Assembly (NCBI RefSeq): GCF_002196515.1 | Contig: NZ_CP018835.1 | Location: forward strand, 620,001-684,000 | Source: Vibrio gazogenes | Lineage (GTDB): Bacteria; Pseudomonadota; Gammaproteobacteria; Enterobacterales; Vibrionaceae | DNA length: 64,000 nt | Direction: 5' to 3' | Shown here: piece by piece, positions 20,249-29,659 of the stretch | How the letters are laid out: the number at the start of each line of letters is the position of its first letter | Numbering within the stretch: the first letter of the stretch is position 1 | Notes under the pieces: model-generated | Told to the model about the DNA's origin: nothing | What the model saw: only the letters and a program-made list of their open reading frames with translations | Database searches by the model: none | Position numbers and translations under genes: made by a program

Positions 20249-20586
20249 TGGCATTTCTCACTCACTGGCAGACAAACTATAAGAATAATTGAAATCTTCA
20301 ACTAATCCCGTAAAATCTTGTCCGAAATTAATATTTGTTCAATTTTTTTTGTTATAATGATCGAACATCGCTATCCTTTGCGCGCCTTACTCTCATTGTT
20401 GCCTTGATTTGTGATTTAAGCAACTTTGAAACTTCGTTAGGCGATAATAAAACGTGTAACCTTTAAGTCAATCACGATAGGTAGACGTAAGTTGATGTTT
20501 GTTTGACCAAGATTAGTTTATGACCCACTTTGTCATATTATTCTTGGAGCCGATTTTATCTAAACCGATTATACAGGTAGTTATTC
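20249..20586. other. yfbV-ackA divergent intergenic region
   Basis: These 338 bp hold the divergent promoters of yfbV and ackA. An extended -10 (see 20350-20358) would give ackA a leader of about 220 nt. I see no other gene and no clear riboswitch. No perfect FNR (TTGAT-N4-ATCAA) site was found by eye, although acetate genes are often oxygen-regulated. Confidence 0.4.
20350..20358 (+). promoter_or_regulatory. Candidate extended -10 promoter for ackA
   Basis: TGTTATAAT (TG-N-TATAAT) matches a sigma-70 extended -10 element. No good -35 is present at the usual distance, as is common for such promoters. It would place the start of transcription near 20365 and leave a long ackA leader. Confidence 0.4.
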
Positions 20587-21783
20587 ATGTCAAAGCTAGT
20601 TTTAGTTTTAAACTGCGGTAGTTCCTCTCTAAAGTTCGCGATCGTTGATGCCGAAAATGGCAATGAGCATCTCACCGGTCTTGCTGAATGTCTCCACCTT
20701 CCAGAAGCTCGAATCAAATGGAAATTGGATGGCAAGCATGAAGCACAACTAGGAAATGGCGCTGCCCATGAAGAAGCTTTAGCTTTTATCGTTGAAACCA
20801 TTCTCGCTTCTAAACCAGAACTGGCAGACAATCTGGCAGCAGTCGGTCACCGAATCGTACATGGCGGAGAACATTTCACTCAATCTGTTTTGGTTGATGA
20901 TTCCGTCCTGAAAGGTATCGAAGACGCAGCCGCCTTTGCACCACTGCATAACCATGCTCATGTTATCGGTATTAAAGCAGCACAGAAATCATTTCCAAGT
21001 CTGAAGAATGTTGTCGTGTTTGATACAGCGTTCCATCAGACCATGCCGGAAGAATCATTTTTATATGCACTGCCATATAAACTCTATAAAGAACACGGTA
21101 TTCGCCGCTATGGGATGCACGGTACATCTCACCTGTTTATCACGCGTGAAGTTGCGAAGCTTCTGGGTAAACCAAGCGACCAACTGAATATCATCAACTG
21201 CCACTTAGGCAATGGTGCTTCAGTGTGTGCGATCAAAAACGGTCAATCTGTCGATACATCGATGGGACTTACGCCGCTGGAAGGTCTCGTGATGGGAACT
21301 CGTTGTGGTGATATCGATCCAGCCATTGTTTTCTATTTGCATGATGCGCTCGGCTACTCTGTTCAAGAGATCAACACCATGCTGACGAGAGAATCCGGAT
21401 TGCTAGGCCTGACTGAAGTCACTTCTGACTGTCGTTACGTTGAAGAAAACTACGGTACAAAAGAAGATGCAACCCGTGCTATGGATGTATTCTGTCATCG
21501 TCTGGCAAAATACGTTGCAGGTTTCACTGCAAGTATGGATGGTCGTCTGGACGCCATCGTATTTACCGGCGGTATCGGTGAGAACTCAGCACCTATTCGT
21601 GAAATGGTGTTAAATCGTTTAAGCATTTTTGGTATTCAGTTGAACCAAGAAGCGAACTTGAAAGCCCGCTTCGGTGGTGAAGGTACAATCACCACTGAAG
21701 AGAGTCGAATTCCAGCAATGGTCATCTCTACCAATGAAGAGTTGGTCATCGCTGAAGACACTGCAAGACTCGCAGGTCTGTAA
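20587..21783 (+). CDS. ackA: Acetate kinase
   Basis: The 398-residue enzyme interconverts acetyl phosphate + ADP and acetate + ATP. It has the N-terminal [13 protein letters not shown] phosphate-binding motif, the [10 protein letters not shown] segment with the active-site His, [10 protein letters not shown], and [15 protein letters not shown] near the C-terminus, all standard. Length is normal. It pairs with pta downstream, but two hairpins lie between them. Acetyl phosphate made here can also phosphorylate response regulators, of which this window encodes many. Confidence 0.97.
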   Translation: MSKLVLVLNCGSSSLKFAIVDAENGNEHLTGLAECLHLPEARIKWKLDGKHEAQLGNGAAHEEALAFIVETILASKPELADNLAAVGHRIVHGGEHFTQSVLVDDSVLKGIEDAAAFAPLHNHAHVIGIKAAQKSFPSLKNVVVFDTAFHQTMPEESFLYALPYKLYKEHGIRRYGMHGTSHLFITREVAKLLGKPSDQLNIINCHLGNGASVCAIKNGQSVDTSMGLTPLEGLVMGTRCGDIDPAIVFYLHDALGYSVQEINTMLTRESGLLGLTEVTSDCRYVEENYGTKEDATRAMDVFCHRLAKYVAGFTASMDGRLDAIVFTGGIGENSAPIREMVLNRLSIFGIQLNQEANLKARFGGEGTITTEESRIPAMVISTNEELVIAEDTARLAGL

Positions 21784-21790
21784 TGTCACA

Positions 21791-21819
21791 CTGGCTAACT
21801 CGATGAGTTAGCCAGTTTT
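21791..21819 (+). terminator. First hairpin between ackA and pta
   Basis: CTGGCTAACTC-GAT-GAGTTAGCCAG is a perfect 11-bp stem with a 3-nt loop, 7 bp after the ackA stop, followed by TTTTGTTCT. It should terminate or strongly slow transcription. Confidence 0.75.
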
Positions 21820-21828
21820 GTTCTGGGG

Positions 21829-21858
21829 CTTAACAACGTCTATACGTTAAGCTTTTTT
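21829..21858 (+). terminator. Second hairpin between ackA and pta
   Basis: CTTAA..CG pairs with CG-TTAAG (small bulge) around the loop TCTATA, followed by CTTTTTT. It lies only 10 bp after the first hairpin, making a tandem terminator or attenuator upstream of pta. Confidence 0.6.
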
Positions 21859-21916
21859 CCTTTCTGCAATCAAATTTTCACTTGTATTGCAATCAATAGC
21901 TAAAGGTACTCTACTC

Positions 21917-24061
21917 ATGTCTCGTACTATTATGCTGATCCCTATCAGTGCCGGTGTTGGTTTAACCAGTGTCAGTCTCGGGGTAATCCGCGCGATGGAG
22001 CGCAAAGGTGTTAAGGTCTCTTTTTTCAAGCCAATTGCCCAACCTCGTCACGGCGGAGACCAACCGGATCTGACTTCAGCCATTTTAAGTTCAAGCAGCG
22101 ATATCAAAATCGCTGAACCCATGCAGATGTCAAAGGTTGAGACACTGATTGGTAGTGAACAGATGGATGTTCTCCTTGAGACCATCGTGGAAAGATATAA
22201 TCAAGTGAACAAAGATTCCGAAGTCACGCTGATTGAAGGTCTTGTTCCAACGCGGAAACATCCGTTCGCCAATCAAGTCAACGCTGAAGTTGCCAACACT
22301 CTGGGTGCCGAAATTGTCTTTGTCGCCACTCCGGGAACGAACAATCCAACACAGTTGAAAGAACGGATTGAAGTGGCTTGTTCAAACTTCGGTGGCACGA
22401 AGAATAACAACATTTCTGGTGTGATCATCAACAAGCTCAACGCTCCCGTTGATGAAGACGGCCGTACCCGACCAGATTTGTCAGAAATTTTTGACGATAG
22501 TGATCAAGCCAAACAGACTAATCTTGAAGTCATGCAAATCTTCAATTCCAGTCCGATTCGTGTTCTGGGTTGTGTGCCATGGCGTATTGATCTGATTGCA
22601 ACACGTGCGATTGATATGGCGAAGCACCTGAATGCAGAAATCATCAACAAAGGTGAAATCAACACGCGCCGGATCAAAAGTATTACCTTCTGTGCCCGCT
22701 CACTACCAAACATGATTGAGCATTTCAAACCGGGTTCTCTATTAGTTACTTCAGCGGATCGCCCTGACGTCATGGTTGCCGCAGCATTAGCAGCAATGAA
22801 TGGGGTTGATATCGGTGCGGTGCTCCTGACCGGTGGTTATGATATGCCTGAGACAATCATGAACCTATGTCGCCCGGCATTTGAATCGGGTCTGCCGATC
22901 TTCAAAGCGCAAGGTAACACCTGGCAAACATCCCTGAACCTACAGAGTTTCAGCCTCGAAGTACCGGCAGATGACAAAGAACGAATCGAGTTCGTCAATG
23001 AGCATGTTGCCAGTCATATCGACGGGCCGTGGATCGACTCTCTGACTGAAGGGACACAAGGTGTCCGTCGCCTCAGTCCACCGGCTTTCCGCTATCAGCT
23101 TACCGAATTTGCACGTCGTGCGAACAAACGTATTGTTTTACCTGAAGGTGATGAGCCTCGCACCGTCAAAGCCGCATCAATTTGTGCTGAGCGTGGCATT
23201 GCAGAGTGTGTTCTGCTGGGTAACCCAGAAGAGATCAAACGTGTCGCTATCCAACAAGGTGTTGAATTGGGTACAGGTATCACCATCATCAACCCGATTG
23301 ATGCTCGTGAACAGTATGTCGAACGTTTAGTTGAGCTGCGTAAAAACAAAGGTATGACCGAAGTTGTCGCCAGAGAACAGTTACAAGATACGGTTGTTCT
23401 GGGAACGATGATGCTGGAAAAAGGTGAAGTTGACGGCTTGGTTTCCGGTGCTGTGCATACAACAGCAAATACAATTCGCCCGCCGTTACAGTTGATTAAG
23501 ACCGCACCAAATGCTTCACTCGTGTCTTCAATCTTCTTTATGCTGCTTCCGGATCAGGTGCTGGTTTATGGCGACTGCGCCATCAACCCGGATCCAAATT
23601 CAGAACAACTGGCTGAAATTGCAATTCAATCTGCTGATTCTGCGATTGCGTTTGGTATTGAACCACGTGTTGCAATGATTTCTTACTCGACAGGAACTTC
23701 TGGTCAGGGTGCGGATGTTGATAAAGTTCGCGAAGCAACACGCATCGCACAAGAAAAACGTCCTGATCTAATCATTGATGGTCCGCTTCAGTACGATGCC
23801 GCAATCATGGAAAACGTTGCCGCGTCAAAAGCCCCAGACTCACCAGTTGCAGGTAAAGCGACGGTATTTGTCTTCCCTGATCTGAACACGGGTAATACCA
23901 CTTATAAAGCGGTACAGCGTTCTGCTGATTTGGTTTCTATCGGTCCAATGCTGCAAGGCATGCGTAAACCTGTTAACGATCTGTCTCGTGGCGCTCTGGT
24001 TGACGATATTGTCTACACCGTTGCTCTGACAGCGATTCAGGCGAGCCAAGAACAGAAATAA
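21917..24061 (+). CDS. pta: Phosphate acetyltransferase (long, DRTGG-containing type)
   Basis: The 714-residue enzyme interconverts acetyl-CoA + phosphate and acetyl phosphate + CoA. The long form has an N-terminal P-loop-like AAA_26 domain ([19 protein letters not shown], where the glycine loop GVGLTS replaces a Walker A), a central DRTGG domain (about 225-335) and the C-terminal catalytic PTA_PTB domain from about 390. The latter includes [30 protein letters not shown] and [18 protein letters not shown]. Length matches E. coli Pta (714). The frame is open from 21887, but MSRTIMLIP is the conserved start. The ribosome site is modest (AAAGGTACTCTACTC). Confidence 0.97.
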   Translation: MSRTIMLIPISAGVGLTSVSLGVIRAMERKGVKVSFFKPIAQPRHGGDQPDLTSAILSSSSDIKIAEPMQMSKVETLIGSEQMDVLLETIVERYNQVNKDSEVTLIEGLVPTRKHPFANQVNAEVANTLGAEIVFVATPGTNNPTQLKERIEVACSNFGGTKNNNISGVIINKLNAPVDEDGRTRPDLSEIFDDSDQAKQTNLEVMQIFNSSPIRVLGCVPWRIDLIATRAIDMAKHLNAEIINKGEINTRRIKSITFCARSLPNMIEHFKPGSLLVTSADRPDVMVAAALAAMNGVDIGAVLLTGGYDMPETIMNLCRPAFESGLPIFKAQGNTWQTSLNLQSFSLEVPADDKERIEFVNEHVASHIDGPWIDSLTEGTQGVRRLSPPAFRYQLTEFARRANKRIVLPEGDEPRTVKAASICAERGIAECVLLGNPEEIKRVAIQQGVELGTGITIINPIDAREQYVERLVELRKNKGMTEVVAREQLQDTVVLGTMMLEKGEVDGLVSGAVHTTANTIRPPLQLIKTAPNASLVSSIFFMLLPDQVLVYGDCAINPDPNSEQLAEIAIQSADSAIAFGIEPRVAMISYSTGTSGQGADVDKVREATRIAQEKRPDLIIDGPLQYDAAIMENVAASKAPDSPVAGKATVFVFPDLNTGNTTYKAVQRSADLVSIGPMLQGMRKPVNDLSRGALVDDIVYTVALTAIQASQEQK

Positions 24062-24073
24062 TGTCTGGTTCGT

Positions 24074-24113
24074 AAAAAAAGCCCTCGCTGCGTTTTGGAG
24101 CGAGGGCTTTTTT
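24074..24113. terminator. Terminator after pta (bidirectional)
   Basis: GCCCTCGCT (24081-24089) pairs with AGCGAGGGC (24099-24107), flanked by seven A before and six T after. It ends pta and, read the other way, the convergent yqjG-like gene whose stop is at 24163. Confidence 0.9.
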
Positions 24114-24162
24114 ATATTGTCATCCAAAGTCAGCACAGGTTAGCACTGATATCCGCTTACCC

Positions 24163-25110
24163 TTAAGTAAGATGCGCTCTGCCATGCGGAGACAGCAAAT
24201 CCAACTCAGGGCCTGCGGGAACCACTTGTGTCGGATTAATCCCTGTATGGCTAAAGTAATAATGCCGCTTGATATGATAAAAGTCAGTTGTGTCTTGAAT
24301 CCCCGGAATTTGATACAACTCTTTCAGATAGCCGGATAAATGCTCGTAATCTGCAATACGACGTTTATTACATTTGAAATGGCCGACATAGACTGCATCG
24401 AAACGAATTAATGTCGTAAATAACCGCCAATCCGCTTCGGTCAACTGATTACCAACCAGATAACGGCTACCGGCAAGGTGAGCATCGATCTTATCTAGTT
24501 CCTCAAACAACGATTCATACGCTTCTTCATAAGCATCCTGAGTGGTTGCAAACCCACAACGGTAAACCCCATTATTCACATTCGGGTAGATGCGGTCATT
24601 CCACTGATCAATCGCTGCCTGTAATGATTTCGGATAAAAATCCAGCGAATTGCCTGTCAGATGGTTAAACTCGCTGTTAAACATCCGGATAATCTCAGAC
24701 GACTCATTACTCACAATCGTATTGGTCTTTTTATCCCAAAGGACCGGAACGGTCACCCGACCGGTATAGTCCGGTTTTGCTCGCGTATAGATCTGATGCA
24801 ATCGGGTATGACCAAAGAGTGGCTCCGGAATCCCGAATGTCCATCCTTCAGACATCATATCCGGACAAACGATTGTGACATCAATATGATCATTCAGCGC
24901 TTTAAGCTGACGGAAAATCAGGGTCCGATGCGCCCACGGGCAAGCAAGAGAGACATACAGATGGTAACGTCCGGATTCTGGTTGAAACTGTGCATCAGGA
25001 TCATGCTTTACCCAATGACGAAACCCTGCATCCTCACGAACAAAACGCCCTTGCTGGCTCTTTGTGTCGTACCAAACATCATGCCATGTACCTTCAATAA
25101 GCTTTCCCAT
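24163..25110 (-). CDS. yqjG: Glutathionyl-hydroquinone reductase (YqjG/Xi-class GST)
   Basis: The 315-residue soluble enzyme reduces glutathionyl-hydroquinones using glutathione. The N-terminal thioredoxin-like half carries the catalytic Cys57 in SLACPWAHR, and the C-terminal half has the all-helical GST domain with LVGNQLTEADWRLFTTLIRFD. Length and motifs match E. coli YqjG. It should help detoxify quinones. The start ATG is preceded by AAGGGGGGA. It is a single gene, convergent with pta. Confidence 0.92.
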   Translation of the reverse strand: MGKLIEGTWHDVWYDTKSQQGRFVREDAGFRHWVKHDPDAQFQPESGRYHLYVSLACPWAHRTLIFRQLKALNDHIDVTIVCPDMMSEGWTFGIPEPLFGHTRLHQIYTRAKPDYTGRVTVPVLWDKKTNTIVSNESSEIIRMFNSEFNHLTGNSLDFYPKSLQAAIDQWNDRIYPNVNNGVYRCGFATTQDAYEEAYESLFEELDKIDAHLAGSRYLVGNQLTEADWRLFTTLIRFDAVYVGHFKCNKRRIADYEHLSGYLKELYQIPGIQDTTDFYHIKRHYYFSHTGINPTQVVPAGPELDLLSPHGRAHLT

Positions 25111-25644
25111 AAATCCCCCCTTATCTCTGTATAGGTCGATTATAGGAAAATACCACCCGATTCAACACTCACCATCTCTGGCTTTCATATTCAAATAATT
25201 CGAATGAACAGCCAGTAGCATCTAAATAAAAACCATTTCAATAGAAATCATGTCAATAAAAGGTATAAAAAATAAATCATCAATGATGAATGATATGATT
25301 CATCACCATTTAAAAACCGAATAGAATAATCATTGAATAGCCTTAAAATATAAAAATCACTATATAAAATAATTTAAAAAATAGAAAAAACCTGATATTA
25401 AAACAAATAAAAATAATCATTTAAATTTTTTAAAATCAATTAAATTATCTATAAAAACCGCTTATAAATAAACTACCCATAAGCGCTAAAAACAAAGATT
25501 TAGCACTATCCATAACCACAACAAATTAACATAAAACACTGAAAAATATGAATTAATATAATATCATTATTATCATAATAACACGTGATATATTTGATCG
25601 GTTCAGGTAAAATAATAGCCGTGAAATATACAGGAGACATCACA
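25111..25644. other. Very AT-rich promoter region of scrK
   Basis: About 530 bp, clearly more AT-rich than the flanks, lie between divergent yqjG and scrK. No gene is seen. A hyphenated palindrome TTATTAT-C-ATAATAA sits at 25567-25581, 64 bp before the scrK start, inside a wider ATATCA..TGATAT repeat (25561-25591). I found no copy of the GGGAACGTT ScrR operator here. Confidence 0.45.
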
Positions 25645-26589
25645 GTGAATACGATATGGTTAACCGGAGATGCTGTCGTTGATTTAATCCCTGACGGTGA
25701 ATCTCATTATTTAAAATGCCCGGGTGGTGCACCGGCAAATGTCGCAGTTGCTATCGCTCGTTTAGGTGGAGAAAGTGCATTTTTTGGTCGCGTCGGTTTT
25801 GACCCGATGGGTAAATTTATGCGCCAGGTCTTGGCTGAAGAATCGGTCAATACTGATTATTTATTACTTGATAAAGCACAGCGAACCTCCACTGTCGTCG
25901 TCGATCTAGATGATCATGGTGAACGTAGTTTCACATTTATGGTAAAACCAAGTGCCGATCAATTTCTAATCCCCGATGATATCCCGCAGTTTCAACAAAA
26001 TGAATGGTTGCATGTGTGCTCCATTGCATTGGCAAATGAACCGAGTCGAAGTTCAACACTCGCTGCCATTCAACAGATCAAACAAGCTGGTGGCTCATTC
26101 AGTTTTGATCCCAATTTGAGAGAAGAAGTCTGGTCAAATCCTGAAGAAATGATTCCGACCGTCATGCAAGTTGTATATCAAGCTGACGTGGTTAAATTTT
26201 CCGCAGAAGAACTCACTTTGCTGACCGGAACTGAAACGATTGAAGATGGCCTGCAAACATTGGCTAAATTTTCGATCCCATTAATTGTCATTACATTAGG
26301 TGCAGAAGGGACACTCATTGTCAGTCAGGGAGAACAGATCAAAGTCCCCAGTCGTCCAGTCGATGTCGTTGATACCACGGGTGCCGGAGATGCATTTGTC
26401 GGGGGGATGCTCTGCCGTTTATCTGAGTTCGAACAATGGAAGAATCGAGCAACGATCATTGATGCTGTGACGTGGGGTAATTGCTGCGGTGGTTTGGCAA
26501 CGACACACAAAGGTGCAATGACTGCTCTACCGCAACGTCATCAACTACTCGAACTGATTATGCGTGAACATAGTTCTGGTAAAAATTAA
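25645..26589 (+). CDS. scrK: Fructokinase (PfkB family), sucrose catabolism
   Basis: The 314-residue PfkB-family sugar kinase phosphorylates the fructose released by ScrB to fructose-6-phosphate. The N-terminal WLTGDAVVDLIPDG and CPGGAPANVAVAIARLGG form the substrate side, and DTTGAGDAFVGG gives the anion hole and the catalytic Asp249. The longer frame begins at 25585, but I choose GTG 25645: AGGAG lies 8 bp upstream, and the encoded VNTIWLTGDAV is where family members begin. The gene is convergent with scrB and shares a terminator with it. Confidence 0.9.
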   Translation: MNTIWLTGDAVVDLIPDGESHYLKCPGGAPANVAVAIARLGGESAFFGRVGFDPMGKFMRQVLAEESVNTDYLLLDKAQRTSTVVVDLDDHGERSFTFMVKPSADQFLIPDDIPQFQQNEWLHVCSIALANEPSRSSTLAAIQQIKQAGGSFSFDPNLREEVWSNPEEMIPTVMQVVYQADVVKFSAEELTLLTGTETIEDGLQTLAKFSIPLIVITLGAEGTLIVSQGEQIKVPSRPVDVVDTTGAGDAFVGGMLCRLSEFEQWKNRATIIDAVTWGNCCGGLATTHKGAMTALPQRHQLLELIMREHSSGKN

Positions 26590-26604
26590 TCGATTTCTGA
26601 TAAA

Positions 26605-26632
26605 AACGGGTGACGCAATTGCATCACCCGTT
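26605..26632. terminator. Convergent terminator between scrK and scrB
   Basis: AACGGGTGA and TCACCCGTT form a 9-bp stem around a 10-nt loop that is itself partly palindromic (GCAATTGC). A runs on both outer sides give T-rich ends on at least the minus strand. Confidence 0.7.
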
Positions 26633-26644
26633 ATGAAAAAGATG

Positions 26645-28273
26645 CTATGAACGATAAGGCGTTACCGGCGCCTGTAGTTCGTAAACCTGTAAATTCACTG
26701 TGGCATCTTTTACGGACAGTCGTGTGGCAGACTCAGGTGTAAAGACCCGAGTCGTCATCACGGCTTCTCCATGATTGATAAAGATCTCTAGTGATGAATT
26801 ATCAGCAAGAATCTGTAACGCAACACTACCGGAAGATAATTCAACTTCACGAACAGTATCCCCTTCTTCAATTTGAGTATGGGTACGATCAAGCAATAAA
26901 CGATGTTTAATCGGGTCAAGATAAATCTCAATATAGTATTGCTCGTCTTCAAATAAACGAAGCCGACTTCCCCACTCAAGCTCTACAAACAGCTCAAATG
27001 TTTTGGTATTCAGATCGACAGCATCATTTTCTAAGCAAATATCATGTAATTCGCCGCGTAGCGCGGCCAACTCCCGCAGAGGATGCTGAACAATCTTACC
27101 ACCGACGAATTCAAGCTCACGTAATGCGGTTAGCTGGTGAATCCAACCAGAACGACAAGTCGGATGCTTCAGTTCATCCGGTAATCCCATCCAGCCACAC
27201 ATCACTCGTCGTCCGTCCGGTGTTTCCATACTCTGCGGGGCATAAAAATCAAAGCCGTGATCCAGCACTTGTAGCTTAGAAATTGAGATTTCATCCTGCG
27301 CGTTAAATGACACCTGAGCAATACGATTCTGATGTGGGACGGTATTCAATTCACTTTCAGATTGAATGCCTTGTGGTGCAAAAACGAAGCAATCCTGGCC
27401 ATTTACATTGAAAATATCCGGACATTCCCACATATAGCCAAAATCACCCAATTCATGACCATACAGATTATCAAATTGCCAATGGCGAAGATCGACGGAA
27501 TGGTAGACGGCTAAACGACCTTGCATCGCTGTCGTTTGTGTTCCGAGGAACATCATCCATTTGCCATTTCGGTAAATGACCTTCGGATCTCGCGTGTGCT
27601 CAGTCACACCCGGTGGTAATTCACGAATCACGGGACCAATTTTATGTAGCGGCTCACCAGCTTGTGAGATCGCAGCACACTGCATCGTCTGACGGGAGCG
27701 CTCTTGACCCAGCCTGACATTCCCCGTGTAAAAGACCATCAACGCTTTATCCAGACTGACAGCATGACCAGAATAAACACCATGACTATCAAACCAATCT
27801 GATGGTGTCAATGCAACATCATTCCAGCGCCAATTCAGTAAATCGTCACTCAACGTATGGACCCAATACTTATCCGTATGGGCACAACCAACTGGAGACC
27901 ACTGGTAGAATAAATGGTACTGCCCTTCATGGAAAATAAATCCATTCGGATCATTCAATAACCCACGAGGGGGAGCAATATGCCAAGATGGACGATAATG
28001 ACAAGCCACAGGTTGTGCCAAATCACTCAATTGTGTTCTTTGCTGCGCTTCAATGGCTCTTCCCAGACGGAATAAAGCATCTTCATTCACGGTTTCATCA
28101 GATAAATCGGTGAGATGCCATTCTCCCAATACTTCTTCAAGTACAACATCAGCAGGTAAATTCTGAATGACATCCGGATTTCGGACAGCGAGAGAAACAT
28201 GATGTTCTGGCAACAATACCCGATAGATATTACTGACACCGCCAGCCAACTCGATGAGATCTTCTAAGCACAT
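26645..28273 (-). CDS. scrB: Sucrose-6-phosphate hydrolase (GH32)
   Basis: The 542-residue cytoplasmic enzyme splits sucrose-6-phosphate into glucose-6-phosphate and fructose. After an N-terminal extension of about 90 residues, the five-bladed GH32 propeller starts at HIAPPRGLLNDPNGF with nucleophile Asp108. TRDPK (228-230) stabilises the transition state, and WECPD carries the acid/base Glu283. A C-terminal beta-sandwich ends with LEIFINHGEAVMTTRVFT. The ScrR operator lies 21 bp upstream of the start. The start ATG 28273 has AGGAC at a slightly long distance. Confidence 0.94.
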   Translation of the reverse strand: MCLEDLIELAGGVSNIYRVLLPEHHVSLAVRNPDVIQNLPADVVLEEVLGEWHLTDLSDETVNEDALFRLGRAIEAQQRTQLSDLAQPVACHYRPSWHIAPPRGLLNDPNGFIFHEGQYHLFYQWSPVGCAHTDKYWVHTLSDDLLNWRWNDVALTPSDWFDSHGVYSGHAVSLDKALMVFYTGNVRLGQERSRQTMQCAAISQAGEPLHKIGPVIRELPPGVTEHTRDPKVIYRNGKWMMFLGTQTTAMQGRLAVYHSVDLRHWQFDNLYGHELGDFGYMWECPDIFNVNGQDCFVFAPQGIQSESELNTVPHQNRIAQVSFNAQDEISISKLQVLDHGFDFYAPQSMETPDGRRVMCGWMGLPDELKHPTCRSGWIHQLTALRELEFVGGKIVQHPLRELAALRGELHDICLENDAVDLNTKTFELFVELEWGSRLRLFEDEQYYIEIYLDPIKHRLLLDRTHTQIEEGDTVREVELSSGSVALQILADNSSLEIFINHGEAVMTTRVFTPESATRLSVKDATVNLQVYELQAPVTPYRS

Positions 28274-28293
28274 GTATCGATAGTCCTATATTT

Positions 28294-28309
28294 CTGGGAA
28301 CGTTCTCAA
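28294..28309 (-). promoter_or_regulatory. ScrR operator upstream of scrB
   Basis: CTGGGAACGTTCTCAA is a palindrome centred on AACGTT, 21 bp upstream of the scrB start. It shares GGGAACGTT with the site in front of scrA and has the CG-centred form typical of LacI-family operators. Confidence 0.75.
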
Positions 28310-28400
28310 AATATAGATCTGCCAAAAAAATGCAAGAGAACACGACAAATTGGTCATACCAAATTCATATTATGTGAACATCGGCACAACTCTTCATTGC

Positions 28401-29387
28401 TCAACAGGTTTCACGCTCAATATTCTCGAAGGTCAACACTACTTTGCTCATTTCTTTACCACGGCCTTCAATTCGGTCTAGCAGCATTCTTGCTGCATTT
28501 TCTCCGGCTTTGTCGAAGGCATAATTAAACGTTGAAAGTGATGGACTGCTGATATACGCCAACTCATCATTACCAACCCCCAGCACTTTAACCTGCTCTC
28601 CGGCTGCTATCCCCATCTCACGCATCGCTTTAATCGCCCCGACCGCAATTCGGTCTGTCGCACAAAATAGTCCATCGGTTGCCGGATATGCCTGTAAAAA
28701 CTCACGTGCCAACTGATAACCCGATTCAATGGAGAAGTCACCGTGGGCATGGAAGACGACTTGTTGTTGATGTAGGTGCAACGACTTCTCCAACCCTTGG
28801 GAACGGAGCTCATCTACGGCAAGATCATCCGTTTGTACACCAATAAATCCAACCTGTTGACACCCCTGCGCGATTAAACGCTGCCCGGCTTCGTAACCAA
28901 CACGAAAATCATCATGGATAATGCTGGGAATATCATATAAAGAACCATCCTGACCGATGAGTACCACTGGAACAGATGACTGTTGGATAGCTTTAATCAA
29001 TGGCATATCCAGATGTGTTGCGAAAAACACAATACCTTCAACCCGCTTCTGGTTAAAAATCTGGATATATTCGAGCTCTTTACTATGATTCTGATGCGTA
29101 TTGGCCAGCAGAACATGTTTTCCCGCAGGCTCAAAAATGGCTGTCAAACCATCGACACCCTGTGCAGTTGCGTGTGATGAGACCCGCGGTACAATGACAC
29201 CGATCAAATTCGTTTTCTGGGATTTTAAATCCTTTGCAACCTGATTGACAACATAGCCACATTGAGAAACAGCTTCTAACACTTTGATTTTGGTCGCTTT
29301 TTTTACGCCATATTCATTATTAATTACACGCGAGACTGTTGATTTTGAAACACCAGCTAACCTTGCGACATCATGTAAACTCGCCAT
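28401..29387 (-). CDS. scrR: LacI-family sucrose operon repressor
   Basis: The 328-residue regulator has the LacI helix-turn-helix at the N-terminus (MASLHDVARLAGVSKSTVSR, then VINNEYGVKKAT) and a periplasmic-binding-protein-like sensor domain (about 60-325). By position between scrB and scrA it should repress the sucrose genes and be released by a sugar, usually fructose or a fructose phosphate in this subfamily. It is divergent from scrA across a 272-bp region with one operator, and same-strand but separate from scrB. Confidence 0.9.
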   Translation of the reverse strand: MASLHDVARLAGVSKSTVSRVINNEYGVKKATKIKVLEAVSQCGYVVNQVAKDLKSQKTNLIGVIVPRVSSHATAQGVDGLTAIFEPAGKHVLLANTHQNHSKELEYIQIFNQKRVEGIVFFATHLDMPLIKAIQQSSVPVVLIGQDGSLYDIPSIIHDDFRVGYEAGQRLIAQGCQQVGFIGVQTDDLAVDELRSQGLEKSLHLHQQQVVFHAHGDFSIESGYQLAREFLQAYPATDGLFCATDRIAVGAIKAMREMGIAAGEQVKVLGVGNDELAYISSPSLSTFNYAFDKAGENAARMLLDRIEGRGKEMSKVVLTFENIERETC

Positions 29388-29587
29388 TCCGTTTCCTTAT
29401 ACCTTTTGGAATCAATTGCAATCACACCCAGGTGTCAACTAAAAATTGGGGATGAAATGTCACCATCAGTCGTGACAACGTGATTTTACCCTTGTTTTCG
29501 TCATAATTCGTCGTTCCATTAGCGATCTGACTCACATAATACTCCACATGGTTTTGACCATTTGTTAATTATTGACAAGAATCCAAA

Positions 29588-29601
29588 TTGCAAACGTTCC
29601 C
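29588..29601 (+). promoter_or_regulatory. ScrR operator upstream of scrA
   Basis: TTGCAAACGTTCCC is centred on AACGTT, and its complement GGGAACGTT matches the scrB operator. It lies about 60 bp before the scrA start. A tentative promoter (TTGACC at 29554-29559 and AAGAAT at 29578-29583, spacing 18) would put the operator over the transcription start. Confidence 0.7.
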
Positions 29602-29659
29602 AAAAGATAGAATTATCTGTATACAAAAATATAATCCAATAACAGAATCGGAGTAAGTT

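Noticed and set aside
22504..24136. Several minus-strand frames opposite pta
   Set aside because: They follow the codon pattern of pta on the other strand and have no motifs or ribosome sites.
26605..26632. scrK-scrB hairpin as a ScrR operator
   Set aside because: It lies between convergent stop codons, has no AACGTT core and has terminator-like ends.
29405..29430. Degenerate ScrR operator (TTTGGAATCAATTGCAA) near the scrR start
   Set aside because: It resembles the two good sites at the edges only and lacks the AACGTT centre. Autoregulation of scrR from this site is too weakly supported to list as a feature.
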